Shown: one piece after another, positions 35,133 through 46,668 of the stretch | How the letters are laid out: each line of letters starts with the position of its first letter | Numbering within the stretch: position 1 is the stretch's first letter | From: Incurvaria masculella | Taxonomy: Eukaryota > Arthropoda > Insecta > Lepidoptera > Incurvariidae | Reading direction: 5' to 3' | NCBI GenBank assembly: GCA_946894095.1 | Contig: OX335650.1 | Location: 20,868,001-20,932,000 of the forward strand | DNA length: 64,000 nucleotides | Translations under genes and position numbers: made by a program | The notes under the pieces: model-generated | What the model saw: only the letters and a program-made list of their open reading frames with translations | What the model was told of the DNA's origin: nothing | Database searches by the model: none

Positions 35133-35294
35133 ACTTAATGTTATATGAGAAATGGAACATAATAGGTCTATATAATAATCTAATATAATATTTGAATAAC
35201 CTTAGGTAGGGTCAGACTTACCTACGGTTATTCAATTATTATATTAGATTATTATATAGACTTATTATGTTCCATTTCTCATAGAACATTAAGT
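35133..35294. repeat. Long foldback hairpin, arms about 70 bp, loop under 20 bp
   Basis: The left arm begins ACTTAATGTTATATGAGAAA and the right arm ends with its complement (CATTAAGT). Only a few mismatches occur, and the central GGTAG...CTACC extends the pairing. It is very AT-rich. Confidence 0.95.
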
Positions 35295-35479
35295 ATGGCA
35301 TGTTTTGCAAATGTGTGTCCTCCAACAGATTTTCAATAGTTCCGTTTTTAGTGATTTCTTTGCGTGATAATAACAAGGAAAGTAAGTACAACTGGTATTT
35401 ATCAAATTATACGCACAACAACGGAACAAACAAAGTGGACATTCGAAATTAATCTCCCACCAAACTCGTGCCCTAGATC

Positions 35480-35720
35480 CCGGAGCGATACGGCTCGACA
35501 ATAACATCCAAATTGTCGCATCACCCTCCACCCTCCCCCGTGCGACGGGCGAAATCGCGAGATAGCCATCGACAATGGAGGCTGCGCGCGCAGGTGGCGC
35601 GCGCGTGCGCACCGCAGGCGACGCGTGCGCGGCACACTCCGCACTTGACGCCCCGATTCGCGATTGTTTTGTTAATAACATTATTGCATTTGGGGTTTGG
35701 CCCGAGATGGAAATCACGTG
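35480..35720. other. GC-rich island with CACGTG
   Basis: GCGCGCGCAGGTGGCGCGCG and neighbouring GC-rich DNA, ending in AAATCACGTGACGC, an E-box palindrome. No repeat match. Confidence 0.3.
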
Positions 35721-35792
35721 ACGCATAAACGAGTGCAATGAGTCACTGGGCCAATTGCAACTTTCCGGCAATGGACCCGGCTCATATCGCGA

Positions 35793-36088
35793 TTTTTAGG
35801 GTTCCGTACCTAAAAGGTACAAACGGAAGCCTATTACTAAGCCTCCGCTGTCCGTCCATCCGTCCATCTGTCACAGGGCTGTATCTCATGAACTGTAATA
35901 GGTAGGCAGCTGCAATTTTCACAGAATGTGTACTTATTTTGCCGCTATAACAACAAATAGGTAACATTAAAAGTATTAAAGAATAAAGGGAGGCCCACGC
36001 AAAAAACATGATTTATTAGTGGTTAATCTTGTATGATCGTAAGAAACCCTTCGTGTGCGAGTCCGACTCCCACTTGGCCGGTTTTTTT
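35793..36088 (-). mobile_element. GGAC-repeat element, full copy
   Basis: Edges TTTTTAGGGTTCCGTACC and CACTTGGCCGGTTTTTTT; only three tetranucleotide units remain (CTGTCCGTCCATCCGTCCAT). Confidence 0.88.
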
Positions 36089-36166
36089 ATTCAGCGCACT
36101 CCATAATACATAAGGTCATTGCATAATTGCGTTTAAAATTCAGAAATTTAATAAATATATTTTTTT

Positions 36167-36268
36167 ACTAAACCTGACATGGATGTCTAATACCAGACAA
36201 CTACCGTCATGTATGAGCCCAATACACCACATTCCCGAAGGAATTAGGTGTCATGCCAGGATACAGTA
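36167..36268 (-). mobile_element. SINE tail fragment
   Basis: AACCTGACATGGATGTCTAA to GAATTAGGTGTCATGCCAGG, the final 95 bp of the common SINE on the minus strand. Confidence 0.75.
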
Positions 36269-36444
36269 GCAGGATACAAATAGCAGACTTAAGTCGAAGT
36301 TAATTTTGAGTCCTTTCGTGCACTCGGCCCTAAATTAAGTAAATGATTGTGTAACAGGTGTAAACATACGAAAGTATACGAGAAGGTGACGAAACATTTG
36401 ATATTGCAGCCAGATATTTATCCATTCGATATTGGTCGTGACAT

Positions 36445-36514
36445 TTGTCGAGCTGAGGACATGTCCAAACATGGACAATCCAAAGGTCGCAGGCTCGAAT
36501 CCTGCTTCCGACGA
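36445..36514 (+). pseudogene. tRNA-like sequence, possibly a serine tRNA relic
   Basis: GTCGTGA and TTCCGAC could form most of an acceptor stem, TGTCGAGCTGAGGACA a D arm, and GCAGGCTCGAATCCTGC a perfect T arm. The anticodon arm (TGTCC..GGACA) has a wrong loop size. It is more likely a pseudogene or SINE head than a working tRNA. Confidence 0.4.
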
Positions 36515-36899
36515 ATGGCACTACCATAACTTTTTTTAATTATTTTCAAAATCTGATTACAATTCTTCAATGCTGATGTCGTTGGATAACCTAAAATCAG
36601 TTTACGGATATCCATCAAAATACATAAAAGACCAGTAATAAATGTTTGAATGTTTTTAAAAAAAGTTCCTACAAGAAAAGATTCCGACGAATTGCGAACC
36701 TCCTTTTTTTTAAGTCGGTCAAAAATAAAATTAACCCAGTTTGAAGAAAATAACACACAATAACTGAACGCTATAATTTTATTAGTCAATAACCAAAATG
36801 AATAAGCAGATCAAAGTTCTTCGAAACAACAAACAACACAGTAATCTGCCACTCGTTGCTAATCGCTCGATATAATCTTTTTATTCGCGCAAAACAAGT

Positions 36900-37080
36900 T
36901 GAGCAGTCGGGTAATCACTTAGCGGCCGACATCGTCCCCCCACTACCGCCCCGCATCGCCCCTCGCCGTATACACCCCGAGGGGAGTACGTATACGTATA
37001 GGTAGGCGCCTAATCAAATTGCGGTCTTGCAGCGAAGAGTCGAGTTTCAGGTGACAGCCTCGCTTTTTCGAGCTTCACAG
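36900..37080. other. GC-rich island
   Basis: CGTCCCCCCACTACCGCCCC and ACACCCCGAGGGGAGTACGT, then GTATACGTATAGG and CCTAATCAAATTGCGG. It lies next to a TTAA MITE but is not part of it. Confidence 0.28.
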
Positions 37081-37114
37081 CAAGATCTATAAATACGCCC
37101 CGAGGCAAAATTGT

Positions 37115-37664
37115 TTAAGGTGGCCCAACCCGCTCATCTCCCCATACAAAAGGGGAAAGAAGATCACGCCTATATTTCTTGTCAGAGATCCAAAATGTTG
37201 CTCAAAATAGCTTTATTTGATTGAAGTAGATGTCTGATGACTATTGGCATTGTAAAATTGTGTTTGGTTTTCAAGTTATAACGTCCGAAAGTTCGGATTT
37301 TTCGCGCGTTTTATACAATAACTTTGGAGGTGGATTACGCAATGATAAAGGAAGAAGATCTTAAAAAGATTAGTCATCAGACATAGCTTATTTAATCAAG
37401 ATTTATAATCTATTTGGTTTTTGTTAGATTTTTGACTACAGTGGTCGTGGTTTACTTTTAGCTATAAGTCGTTTTGAAATTAAAATTTTCGTAAATCTTA
37501 CCAAATCATACACTATGCACATTGTCTTTTTTGTGGACAGGTTGCATCTTCCTCATCACGGAGCCTGTCTTATTCTTAGAAACAGAGAAGGTCCCAGAGC
37601 GCAACAGCACGGTTTTGTACCGTGCCCGCAAATGAGTTAAGGCCGCCGGGTTGGGCCACCTTAA
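37115..37664. mobile_element. TTAA-flanked MITE, copy 2
   Basis: TTAAGGTGGCCCAACCCG and its inverse at the far end, same orientation as copy 1. The minus ORF in it is compositional. Confidence 0.92.
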
Positions 37665-37773
37665 GAGGGGACTAAACGATGAACGTTTCATACAAATGAT
37701 TGTTGCTCGGATTTTGCTGTAAGTGAAGGATTTACACATTTTTATAACACTAAAAATTATAACGAAAAATTCA

Positions 37774-38178
37774 AGCGGCTCGTAGCCTAGTGGCGCGGGG
37801 ACTTGCCTAGCATACCAGAGGTCTGGGTTCCAATCCTCGCCCCGTTCATGAACCACTTTCTCTCTCATTCTGAGTTGGATAAGTGCATTTCGTCACGAAT
37901 GCGAGCTGCTCCATGGTTCAGAATTCATGTAAAACTGTAGGTCCCCTTCCCCTACTAGGTGGTAGGGTTAAGCCCGCCCGAGTTGGTACCATCGCATTGG
38001 ATGAAAAGATGGTCGAAGCGGCAATTATAAATTGTCCTTGTTTTCCATCCAGCAATGCAGCCGTGCTCATAAAGGGAAGGTCCTGTCATGGCACCTAATT
38101 CCTTCGGGAATGTGGTGAATTGGGCTTATATCATAACGGTAGTTGTGTGGTATTAGCCATCCATGTCAGGTTGCATGA
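37774..38178 (+). mobile_element. tRNA-headed SINE, full copy
   Basis: AGCGGCTCGTAGCCTAGTGG head with B box GGGTTCCAATCC; T-arm-like CATGGTTCAGAATTCATG; common body with AAACTGTAGGTCCCCTTCCC; tail GCCATCCATGTCAGGTTGC. Confidence 0.9.
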
Positions 38179-38501
38179 AAACAAATCTTATTCGCCAACC
38201 TTTATCCCATAAATATTGGACGACGGATAGTCTTTCATTTCTCATTTCAAATATTTGCAAGAAAACTGACGTTCGTGTACTAAATGCAATGCAACTAAAC
38301 TTCAGATTTAATCAATAACTTGCCTGTTTGTCCGGAGATTTAAATTACAATGGTCCTCCAATTTCAACGACACGTTAGAACACGAAGTAACTGCATAGGA
38401 CGCCATTTATACTCATAAGAATTTGGCACTTGAAAGTAAATAGAAAAGTAGACACGTGATATGTGATCGTGGTTTCGATTCCCCTGACTTGCCTTACCCC
38501 T

Positions 38502-38617
38502 GTTTCTACCACCTCCAGTTACCTGAAATCCGATAAGTAACTTTCGGTTACATTTGCATATTTACGTGGTGTAACCGAAAGGTAACTTTGGAATTTTTGT
38601 AGCTGAAGGTGGTGGAA
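38502..38617. repeat. Imperfect hairpin of about 115 bp
   Basis: Outer arms TTTCTACCACCTCCAG and CTGAAGGTGGTGGAAA, inner arms GTAACTTTCGGTTAC and GTAACCGAAAGGTAAC, around a GCATATTTACGTG loop. It could be a small foldback element or a precursor-like RNA fold. Confidence 0.7.
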
Positions 38618-38635
38618 AATATGTGCGCGTGGAAA

Positions 38636-38781
38636 TATTCCCACTGATTCTATAGAAAGAGTACAAAAGAAGTTCCTCCGTTTCTTGAGCTTCAGACCAA
38701 GTGCCCCTCGTAGATCGTACCAGCAAATTCTGTCTGACTACAGGATTGAAAAATTGTGTGACAGGATAGTCTATAATAATA
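38636..38781 (+). pseudogene. LINE reverse transcriptase fragment
   Basis: Frame reads TDSIERVQKKFLRFLSFRPS then RRSYQQILSDYRIEKLCDRI. The SIERVQKKFLR motif is typical of the thumb region of jockey-type LINEs. It breaks off into AT-rich DNA. Confidence 0.75.
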
Positions 38782-38817
38782 ATGTTAAACCTGTTTATGT
38801 TTTAAGTAAATACATTT

Positions 38818-38870
38818 TTTTTCGTACTAAGCATGTACGTCGCTTATTCCAAGGAAAGTGACATGTATGT
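38818..38870 (-). repeat. Short dispersed repeat, copy C
   Basis: TTTCGTACTAAGCATGTACG then TCGCTTATTCCAAGGAAAGT is the inverse of the motif at 8744-8826. Confidence 0.55.
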
Positions 38871-39279
38871 ATGTAAAATCGACTATCGACTATCGGTCGT
38901 TTATGTTTGTTTATTTTCACTTATTTTCAGTTACTTAGTGTAGCGCTCTTTGCTGTGACTTAAGAGCACATCTAGTTTTAATTTTGTCTATATTAAATTT
39001 TTCAGTGAGGAATAGTAAGGAAATAAGCGAATTTAATGTAATCCTACTCTTTATATTTCGCTATGTAATTGTCTATTCTTGTTTTTCCTTCTAATAAATA
39101 AAAATAAAGCGGGATAAATAGTTCTGACTAATCCTAATTTTAAATGTGCATCGTTTTTGCACTTCAGCTGAACAACTTAATTCGCTACGATGATATCAGT
39201 TATCATCCCAGATACTAAAGACCGTGGAGAAGTTCCAAATAGCTCAAATGGCGCTCTAGATGATGCAAAGTTCCTGCTG

Positions 39280-39450
39280 CTGGTTCCCGCGAGGCCGATG
39301 CGCACGCGCGATTAGAGATGACGCCGCGTCACCCAACACGAGCGTGTCCTGCCCAGCGCGGGCGCCCGGCCCGCCCGTCACGCCACGTCTGATTACATCT
39401 CGCGACACTTTCACACGGGAGCCGATCGCTGAGCGCCCGATTGAACTCTC
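39280..39450. other. GC-rich island
   Basis: TGCGCACGCGCGATTAGAGA, GACGCCGCGTCACCC, GCGCGGGCGCCCGGCCCGCC. It includes a GCGATTAG homeodomain-type site. No repeat match. Confidence 0.28.
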
Positions 39451-40048
39451 CTGGCCGTGTCTGAACTATACATATTACCATTGCATATACTATACGACGT
39501 AATGAATCCGACTCCATCCGCGTAAAGATCGACGAAATACGCTCGGTTCTTTCACAACAATCAACTTTAATTAACCAGTAAATTGTTGGGAAGAATATTT
39601 ACATACATGCAAGCTCCATCGATATCGAGTAAGCGGTTTACACGTTATAAGCAAAGAAACAGAAAAAAAAAACAGAAAATCTGTCTTATTTTGTGTCCTA
39701 ATAATTTGGATCGGTACAGTTTGGAGTCTTCTATCTTACGCAATCATAAATACTGTAGCCATATGCCGCGCTTAACATAAAAAAACATAACTACATCTGT
39801 AAAAAAAACTTACATAACGCTTAGCTTGGTAATTGGATCAACATTAAAAGTCTAGCCGCATGGCAGTCCCGGGCACAGTTGAAACGAAAAGGAGCTACCC
39901 TGACGCTCGATCTGCGACCTAACCTGATAGGTTTTTCAAAGCTGTCAGGCACCCTACAAAATAAAACAGAATAGATTTGAAAATTTTATTTACTCAATAA
40001 TTGAATTCTCATACAGTCCTTCCTCCCGTAATCAATGCCAGTTGAGTT

Positions 40049-40433
40049 GAGCGGCTCGTAGCCTAGTGGCTCGGGGGCTTGCCTAGCATACCAGAGGTCT
40101 GGGTTCAAATCCTCACATGCACCACGTTTTTTTCTCATTATGAGTTGGATTAATGCATTTCGTCACGAATGCGAGCTGCTTCATGGTTCGGTACCCATGT
40201 AAAAATGTAGGTGGGTACATCCGCCCGGGTTTGTATCATCGCATTGGATGAAACGATGGTCGAATCGGCAATTAAAAATTTACCGTGTTTTCCATCCAGT
40301 CCAACGTAGCCGTGCTCATAAAGGGAGGGTCCTGGCATTCCAACTAATTCCTTCGGAAATGTGGTGAATTGGGCTAATATTATAACGGTATTTGTGTGGT
40401 ATTAGCCATCCATGTCAGGTTGCATAAAAAAAT
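40049..40433 (+). mobile_element. tRNA-headed SINE, diverged copy
   Basis: GAGCGGCTCGTAGCCTAGTG head, B box GGGTTCAAATCC, a shortened body missing the GGTCCCCTTCC block, and a tail GCCATCCATGTCAGGTTGC plus A run. Confidence 0.88.
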
Positions 40434-40473
40434 AGGATTATACCTACATTTAATTAACGCTTTATCTACATTG

Positions 40474-40548
40474 CGGACATACATATACATATATCACACA
40501 CATTCCTTGGAATAAGCGACGTATCTGGCTAGTGCGAAAAATTATATT
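40474..40548 (+). repeat. Short dispersed repeat, copy D
   Basis: ACATTCCTTGGAATAAGCGA, then CGTATCTGGCTAGTGCGAAA, ending next to the inverted-repeat element. Confidence 0.55.
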
Positions 40549-40919
40549 TCACTGAGAAAAAAATATTGTTGGCCCAACAAAGAAACGTTAACCCTGGAGA
40601 GCAGTCATAGTGAATTGGTTGCAACGACAACCTTTATTTTGTCGACCATATATACAATCTAACAAAGTAATTCTAGAGGAACATACTAGACATTGTTGCG
40701 CTCGCAAATTCCACTTTGTTACACTAACAAACAGTGACCAAAGTTGTTACAGTAACAAATACGACTTTGTTTTAATGACAAAAAGCAATTGACAAAATAA
40801 AAGCTGTCCTGAGAAATAAGCTCGATTCGTTATAGTAACAACTTATTTTGATGCTTCAACAATTTTTTTCTGACAACGTGATTTTTGTCACTTTGTCAGC
40901 CTACTTTTTTCTCAGTGTA
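40549..40919. mobile_element. MITE with CACTGAGAAAAAA ends
   Basis: CACTGAGAAAAAAATATTG at the left and TTTTTTCTCAGTG at the right. Inside, (G)TAACAA motifs recur in both orientations. The class is unproven; the ends resemble Tc1/mariner-type MITEs. Confidence 0.65.
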
Positions 40920-41119
40920 TTAGATTTCAAAAGGTCAATTATATTTATTATATTCAAATACGTTTGTAGACAAGCAAAAATGCTTCTTTTTCTCCAAACC
41001 TACTGTATCCAAAATCGCGTAAATAAAACTTCACACGAACGACATTGGTGCAGAATTGATCGAATTACCTTGCAAATTTTTTCTTTACTTGACTCTGACA
41101 GAATGAATCTCAGGTGAGA

Positions 41120-41338
41120 CCAGCAGGCCTATTCCTGGAATTCCATAATCAGTAATCAGGAATCCTGAGTTCGATGAATCGCTTTTTTTTAGGTTTTCAA
41201 AGCGATTTTTTCGACGGAATCTCTTGATTAAATTGAATAAATTGATTAATATATCGTCTGGAATATTTTCGTAAAGAAAATCGCTTTGAAAACCACTATA
41301 AAAGCAGTTACCTAGAATTCCAGGAATAGGCCTGCATT
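41120..41338. mobile_element. MITE with CAGGCCTATTCCTGGAATTC ends, copy 1
   Basis: The left end GCAGGCCTATTCCTGGAATT is matched inverted by GAATTCCAGGAATAGGCCTG. Inner CAAAGCGATTTT also has an inverted partner. A related copy is at 46669-46803. Confidence 0.8.
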
Positions 41339-41429
41339 TGCCACAAAATAAGGCTGCAGCCTCGTTAAGAAGATTTTGCGTTTTATTTGCTAGGATTTCA
41401 TTTACCGATTTCGTAAAAGCATAATGCTC

Positions 41430-41720
41430 GGAACGCGAGAAATAATTAACGCCCTTGGAAACCGTGGAGCCGCGCTGTTCTCAACATTAAGGTTGCAATT
41501 ACACTTGTACCAAGCTTGGTGGGGTGGGGGCGGGGGAGGAGACGGTGCACTTGTCGCGCGGTTCACACGCGCCGCGTCCCTGGAGACGCCTGCACGCGCT
41601 AACATCCCCGCTGCACGAAGTTACCCCCCGCCCTCCCTCCCCAGCGTACGTCCTCGCGGGCGGACAGGGACGTGCGTAGAGCAATGGAGACGGTGAGATG
41701 AAGTTCGTGTCAATGAACCC
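41430..41720. other. GC-rich island
   Basis: GGTGGGGTGGGGGCGGGGGA and CCCGCCCTCCCTCCCCAGCG around GTTCACACGCGCCGCG. Overlapping ORFs on both strands are compositional. Confidence 0.28.
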
Positions 41721-42402
41721 CGTGTCTTCCGTTCGGTCGATATCGACCGAATTTTTGCGTCGGTCTCTGTCTCTGTCATGTTAGGTACTCATGCACGGAG
41801 AAGAGGGAATACTGTTTATGTATACGAATATAATATTAACATTTATAACATATGTGAAAATTGACCCTGTGTCTGATTTTAAACAAATAAAAAAAAAATA
41901 TTTTAATATTTTTTCAATGTATTCGTAGCTCATTTCCTCTACATAATCGTTCCTTTACAGTGGTTTTTTATTTTTGTTAAATATACTCTAATCATCAAAA
42001 GGTTTTGATAACTTTCGAGATTATTTTTCTCTTCTTTTTCCTTTTTACAGTCGTTCACATAGTTTTTATTTTTATAAAGTTTTGAGGCGAAACTGTGTCC
42101 ACTTCAGTTACCTTCTGCTGGTTATCCAGCAAACGTAATATTCTGTTGTCGGGAACCAGAAACGGCACCAGAAATGAAGTTCGCTTTTATAGAAAACCGA
42201 ATATATTTTTTTATATAAATCAAACTTCAAATCAGAACGAGTCTCCAAAGTTTTCCTCGTTCCACCGCGCACCCCGAACTGTCTTCGCAGGGGTTGCGCC
42301 ACGCATAGGCGAACCGTCAAAAACTATCAAACAATATCTAATATATGAATATCGTAAGCGCCTCCATTGTGCCGGCGCTTCGTCCCGCCGTAATTCATCC
42401 GG

Positions 42403-43113
42403 AATTGTGGGACGGTCGAGTCCTCGGGGGATGAACTTGTTCCTCGGTGGGGCGGTGCGATTACACGGGAAACTTTCCTGTGTGAACGCCAAATCTTTTG
42501 TAGTTCGTGAACGTTGAGTGGGATTTTTCCGGGGTTTACTTCTATCAAGACATCTGTAAAGGTGTTTATCTACAGAATATAAATTAAGAAAGTGTGTCTA
42601 TGTTCCAAAGTCTAACGCTATGATGCATTGCACTACATAATATTTAGGCCAAAAGCTTCTTTAAGATGAATTGTAGGACGGTCGAGTCCTCGGGGGATGA
42701 ACTTGTTCCTCGGCGGGGCGGTGCGCATACACGGAAAACTTTCCTGTGTGAACGCCAAATCTTTTGTAGTCCGTGAACGTTGAGTGGGATTTTTTCGGGG
42801 TTTACTTCTATCAAGACATCTGTAAAGGATGTTTATCTACAGAATATAAATTAAGAAAGTGTGTCTTTGTTCCAAAGTCTACACTATGCTGCATTTCACT
42901 ACATACTATTAAGGCCAAAAGCTTCTGTAAGATGAATTGTAGGACGGTCTAGTCCTCGGGGGATGAACTTGTTCCTCGGCGGGGCGGAGCGATTACACGG
43001 GAAACATTCCTGTGTGAACGCAAAATCTTTTGTAGTTCGTGGACGTTGAGTGGGATTTTTTCGGGGTTTACTTCTATCAAGATATCTGTAACGGTGTCTC
43101 TAAACATAATATA
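42403..43113 (+). repeat. Tandem repeat, period 266 bp, about 2.7 units
   Basis: GGACGGTCGAGTCCTCGGGG recurs at 42408, 42674 and 42940 (third copy GTCTAG). Each unit includes TGAACTTGTTCCTCGGCGGG, CTGTGTGAACGCCAAATC and GGGGTTTACTTCTATCAAGA. The third unit is cut by a GGAC-repeat insertion. Confidence 0.92.
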
Positions 43114-43118
43114 TGCTT

Positions 43119-43368
43119 AAAAACTGGCCAAGTGCGAGTCGGAATCGCACACGAAGGGTTCCGTACCATCGTACAAGATTTAACACAAAAAACCACGTCA
43201 GTGGTTTAACACGAAAATTTCAGCTTTCTACCTATTATGGTTCATGAGATACAGCCCTGTGACAGACGGACGGACGGACGGACGGACGGATGGACGGACG
43301 GACGGACGGAGAGCGGAGGCATAGTAAAAGGGTTCAGTTGGCACCCTTTGGGTACGGAGCCCTAAAAA
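43119..43368 (+). mobile_element. GGAC-repeat element inserted in the 266-bp tandem array
   Basis: TTAAAAACTGGCCAAGTGCG to GGGTACGGAGCCCTAAAAA, with about thirteen GGAC units. Array-like sequence resumes right after it (GTGTATCTATGTTCAAAGTC). Confidence 0.9.
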
Positions 43369-43571
43369 GTGTATCTATGTTCAAAGTCAGAAAGTTTCTA
43401 TGATTTTAAAATCTACGTATGGTGCATTTCGCCACATATGTAATCTATGTTCTAAAGTATATGTTATAGTGCATTACGCTTACGAATATTAAGTCAGAAA
43501 GTTTCCTATATTTTCTACATTAAGTCTGCGTTATGTTAAAATTTAAGTAAGAAAGCTTTTAGAGAAAGTTC
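43369..43571 (+). repeat. Remainder and decayed monomers of the 266-bp array
   Basis: AAGTGTATCTATGTTC, ATGGTGCATTTCGCCACATA and ATAGTGCATTACGCTTACGA echo GTGTGTCTATGTTCC and ATGCATTGCACTACATAA of the intact units. Confidence 0.65.
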
Positions 43572-44121
43572 TTAAGGCGGCCCAACCCGGCGGGACTAAC
43601 TCATTCGCGGGCACGGTACAAAACCGTGCTGTTGCGCTCTGGGACGTTCTCTATTTCAAAGAATAAGTCAGGCTCCGTGATGAGGAAGATGCAACATGTC
43701 CACAAAAAAGACAATGTGCATAGTGTATGATTTGGTAATATTTACGAAAATTTTAATTTCAAAACGACTTATAGCTAAAAGTAAACCACGACCGCTGTAG
43801 TCAAAAATCGAAGAAACACCAAAGATATTATAAATCTTGATTAAATAAGCTATGTCTGATGACTAATCTTTTTAAGATGTTCTTACTTTATCATTGCGTA
43901 ATCCACCTCCAAAGTTATTGTATAAAACGCGCGAAAAATGAGATATTTCGGACCTTATAACTTAGAAACAAAACACAATTTTACAATGCCAATGGTCATC
44001 AGACATCAAGTTCGATCAAATAAAGCTATTTTGAGCAAAATTTTGGATCTCTGACAAGAAATATGGGCGTGATCTTGTTTCCCCTTTTGTATGGGGAGAT
44101 GAGCGGGATGGGCCACCTTAA
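43572..44121. mobile_element. TTAA-flanked MITE, copy 3, inverted
   Basis: TTAAGGCGGCCCAACCCGGC at the left and GATGGGCCACCTTAA at the right. The interior is inverted relative to copies 1 and 2. A further decayed array piece (TGTGATGCATTTCCCTACAC) follows it. Confidence 0.92.
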
Positions 44122-44329
44122 GTCTTCATTGTGATGCATTTCCCTACACACTATTAACCAAGAAAACTTATCGTTGTCCCAAAGGGTACGTTTGTTGAAT
44201 TTCGGTAAAGAATTCTAAGTCAAAAAGCTTCTCACACATATTTATGTGTCTCTTGCTACGACCTTCTTCTGACTGCCATACTCGTATGAATTGAAATTAT
44301 ATGTGTCGTAATATACATTAGTCTCATAT

Positions 44330-44590
44330 GGAGGGCTAATCTCACAACTACTCTCATGATAGCAACATCGCATTAGAACTAGGTGCCATGCCAGGACCTT
44401 CCTTATATTATTCTTTCTCTACAATTGCATGGCTGTATTGAACTGGATGGAAAACCCGGACAATTTGCATTGACGTTTAGCCTATCTTTTATTTTAAGCG
44501 ATGGTAATAATCCAGGCAGGATTACTACTTGTTGTAAGCATAGGGACCCACAGTTTTAGTAAAATTTGAATCTCTGCGGTAAGCCATCTA
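44330..44590 (-). mobile_element. SINE, decayed
   Basis: GGGCTAATCTCACAACTACT, AGGTGCCATGCCAGGACCTT and TATTGAACTGGATGGAAAAC match the common SINE on the minus strand; the head is unrecognisable. Confidence 0.75.
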
Positions 44591-45539
44591 GAGCACGACC
44601 ACGCTCAGAGTTTATTAACCTCGATAATCGAAAACCGAGGCGTGGCTGGGCTACCCTTGCGAGAAATGGATAGTAATAATTGTTTGTCCAAGCTACTACG
44701 AACAGACCCAAATAAGCCACCATATATTTTCTCATTATAAAGTCGAACCTGTTATAACTCGTCATAGTAGTGGTACTAGCGAATTTCCGCCTATATCATT
44801 TTCATCAACAACTACTTACCATTTTGAATTCATACTTCTAAATCTATTACGATCTCTAACTATTCCAGTCCTTCAAACGAACATAAATCAAACTAGTGAT
44901 CGGGCCATTTATTTAGCTATGGGGGACCCTCCTGCGCGCTTCGACCTTACACAATAGAATCACTTTTAATTGTAGCGAGTCGGAACATTCATCCAGCTAG
45001 AGTGTCCGAGCCATTACCCACCAGCGATTTGATGAACTTCGCGTTGGTGTGGAGAGGGCGTAAGAAACCATCATTGTGCTGATGAACTGTAAAGAGATTT
45101 AAATCATATATTTTTGCTCCTGTTGTTATCAGTTACATAATTAAATACTTTTTGCAGTGTATATTTTTTGATGTGAAAATATATCAGTAAAAAAATCACA
45201 AACAATTATAGGAGGACGTATTTGACACAGTATTCAGACGTATTTACAAGCAGATTTTCAAGTTTTTGGTCACGGTTTTGCAGGGGTGAAATTCAAGAGT
45301 TGTTCTATAAATTGAGTACAATATTGGTGACTTTTCACAAATTCAGTTTCATCAAAATGAGTTCAGTCATCAAAGCTTGATTAATAAATTGTTATAACAA
45401 CTTTCCCATTTCTCAGTAGTGAATGTTTCCTTAGTATAGAAAAAATCTTAATAGAAGATGAGCTATCTCGAATGATATAAACTTTTAAATGACACCGTAA
45501 AGACAGAATAGCAGTGCAGTTACCAACAAACAGTAATCA

Positions 45540-45650
45540 GTTTGTGCGTAGGCAGAGCCGTGTCACCGTGAGTTGTCGGCGTATCCCCACAGGCGGTCCC
45601 CTCTCGATGCCCGACCCCGGCGGCGGCCCAGCGTGATGCTACTGAAACAA
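45540..45650. other. Short GC-rich island
   Basis: CACCGTGAGTTGTCGGCGTA, CCCACAGGCGGTCCC and CCCCGGCGGCGGCCCAGCGT in an AT-rich setting. Confidence 0.22.
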
Positions 45651-46668
45651 TTACCACAGAATAAGTAATGTCATAGTGCTTACTGCAGCCGGCTGTAGAG
45701 GCGGTGTAGTTTCCGTCCGCATGTTGATGCTATAGACATTGAGGTGACATAGTACCATAAACGCTCCGTTTCCGATAAGCTTTCTTTTATTTTTGGTTTT
45801 CTTAATGGTTAAACATAGTTGGAAAAAAAAACTTTGCAAGAAGTATTTCATAATTTATAGTAACAAAAAGCGGTACTTGCCGTTAAAATTCAAACAAAAA
45901 CTGATTTGAAGATCTTTGACGTGCGTTGCAGCCTGCAACAGAATCGCCGCGGGTTTTAAATTTAAATTTATATTTACTTATCCATTATCCTATACTTTAT
46001 TTCGAATTAATTAAAACGAGCGACTCTAACCAAATCATGTACGACTTGCCCAGAAGCGAAAAATATGTTTGTCTTTTTGTTAGTATAATTTATAAAATGG
46101 TTCCTTGTTACGTTTTTTTCTGCAGCCATATTTGTCTAATCGTGTACGTATCGCTTTCTTCCTACAATCAAATAAAGCGTACATAATATTACGTAAAGGC
46201 GCTATATAGGTTTAGCTATACAGGTAGGTACACTTGATCAACTCAATGTTGTTACTACTATTACATACTTTTGAGATATTATATTTTAAAGGGTGTGTAA
46301 AGTTTAAGGACGGTTTTTGGGCTCTGTATTATAACGACCACAGTTCTTGAATTGGTAAGAAACAAAATAAATATTCATAAAATTAATGTATAAAATATTA
46401 AACTGACTCAGACGAAAAAAAACTCAAATAAGACTTTACTTAAATCTAGTGTCAACATGGCGCTATTAGGACAACTTTAAAATTATTCATTGAAAATACT
46501 TTAGATTTATTTTCTTCACTTGGTTTCTGGTTTAAAAATGTCATAACGTTTTCTTTATATCTTCGTTAATATGTACATTTTCATTAATTATAAAATTGGA
46601 AAAAAAACCTCGACATCACAAAGACCTCAAGTAACTTCCTTTACGTCTAAAAGCAAACATCCTAATTC

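Noticed and set aside
35289..35771. 160-codon minus-strand ORF
   Set aside because: It crosses the foldback arm and a GC-rich island; it has no conserved motif and its composition explains the open frame.
42095..42517. 140-codon + strand ORF
   Set aside because: It runs into the first 266-bp tandem unit, shows no family motif, and uses a sequence repeated downstream without an open frame.
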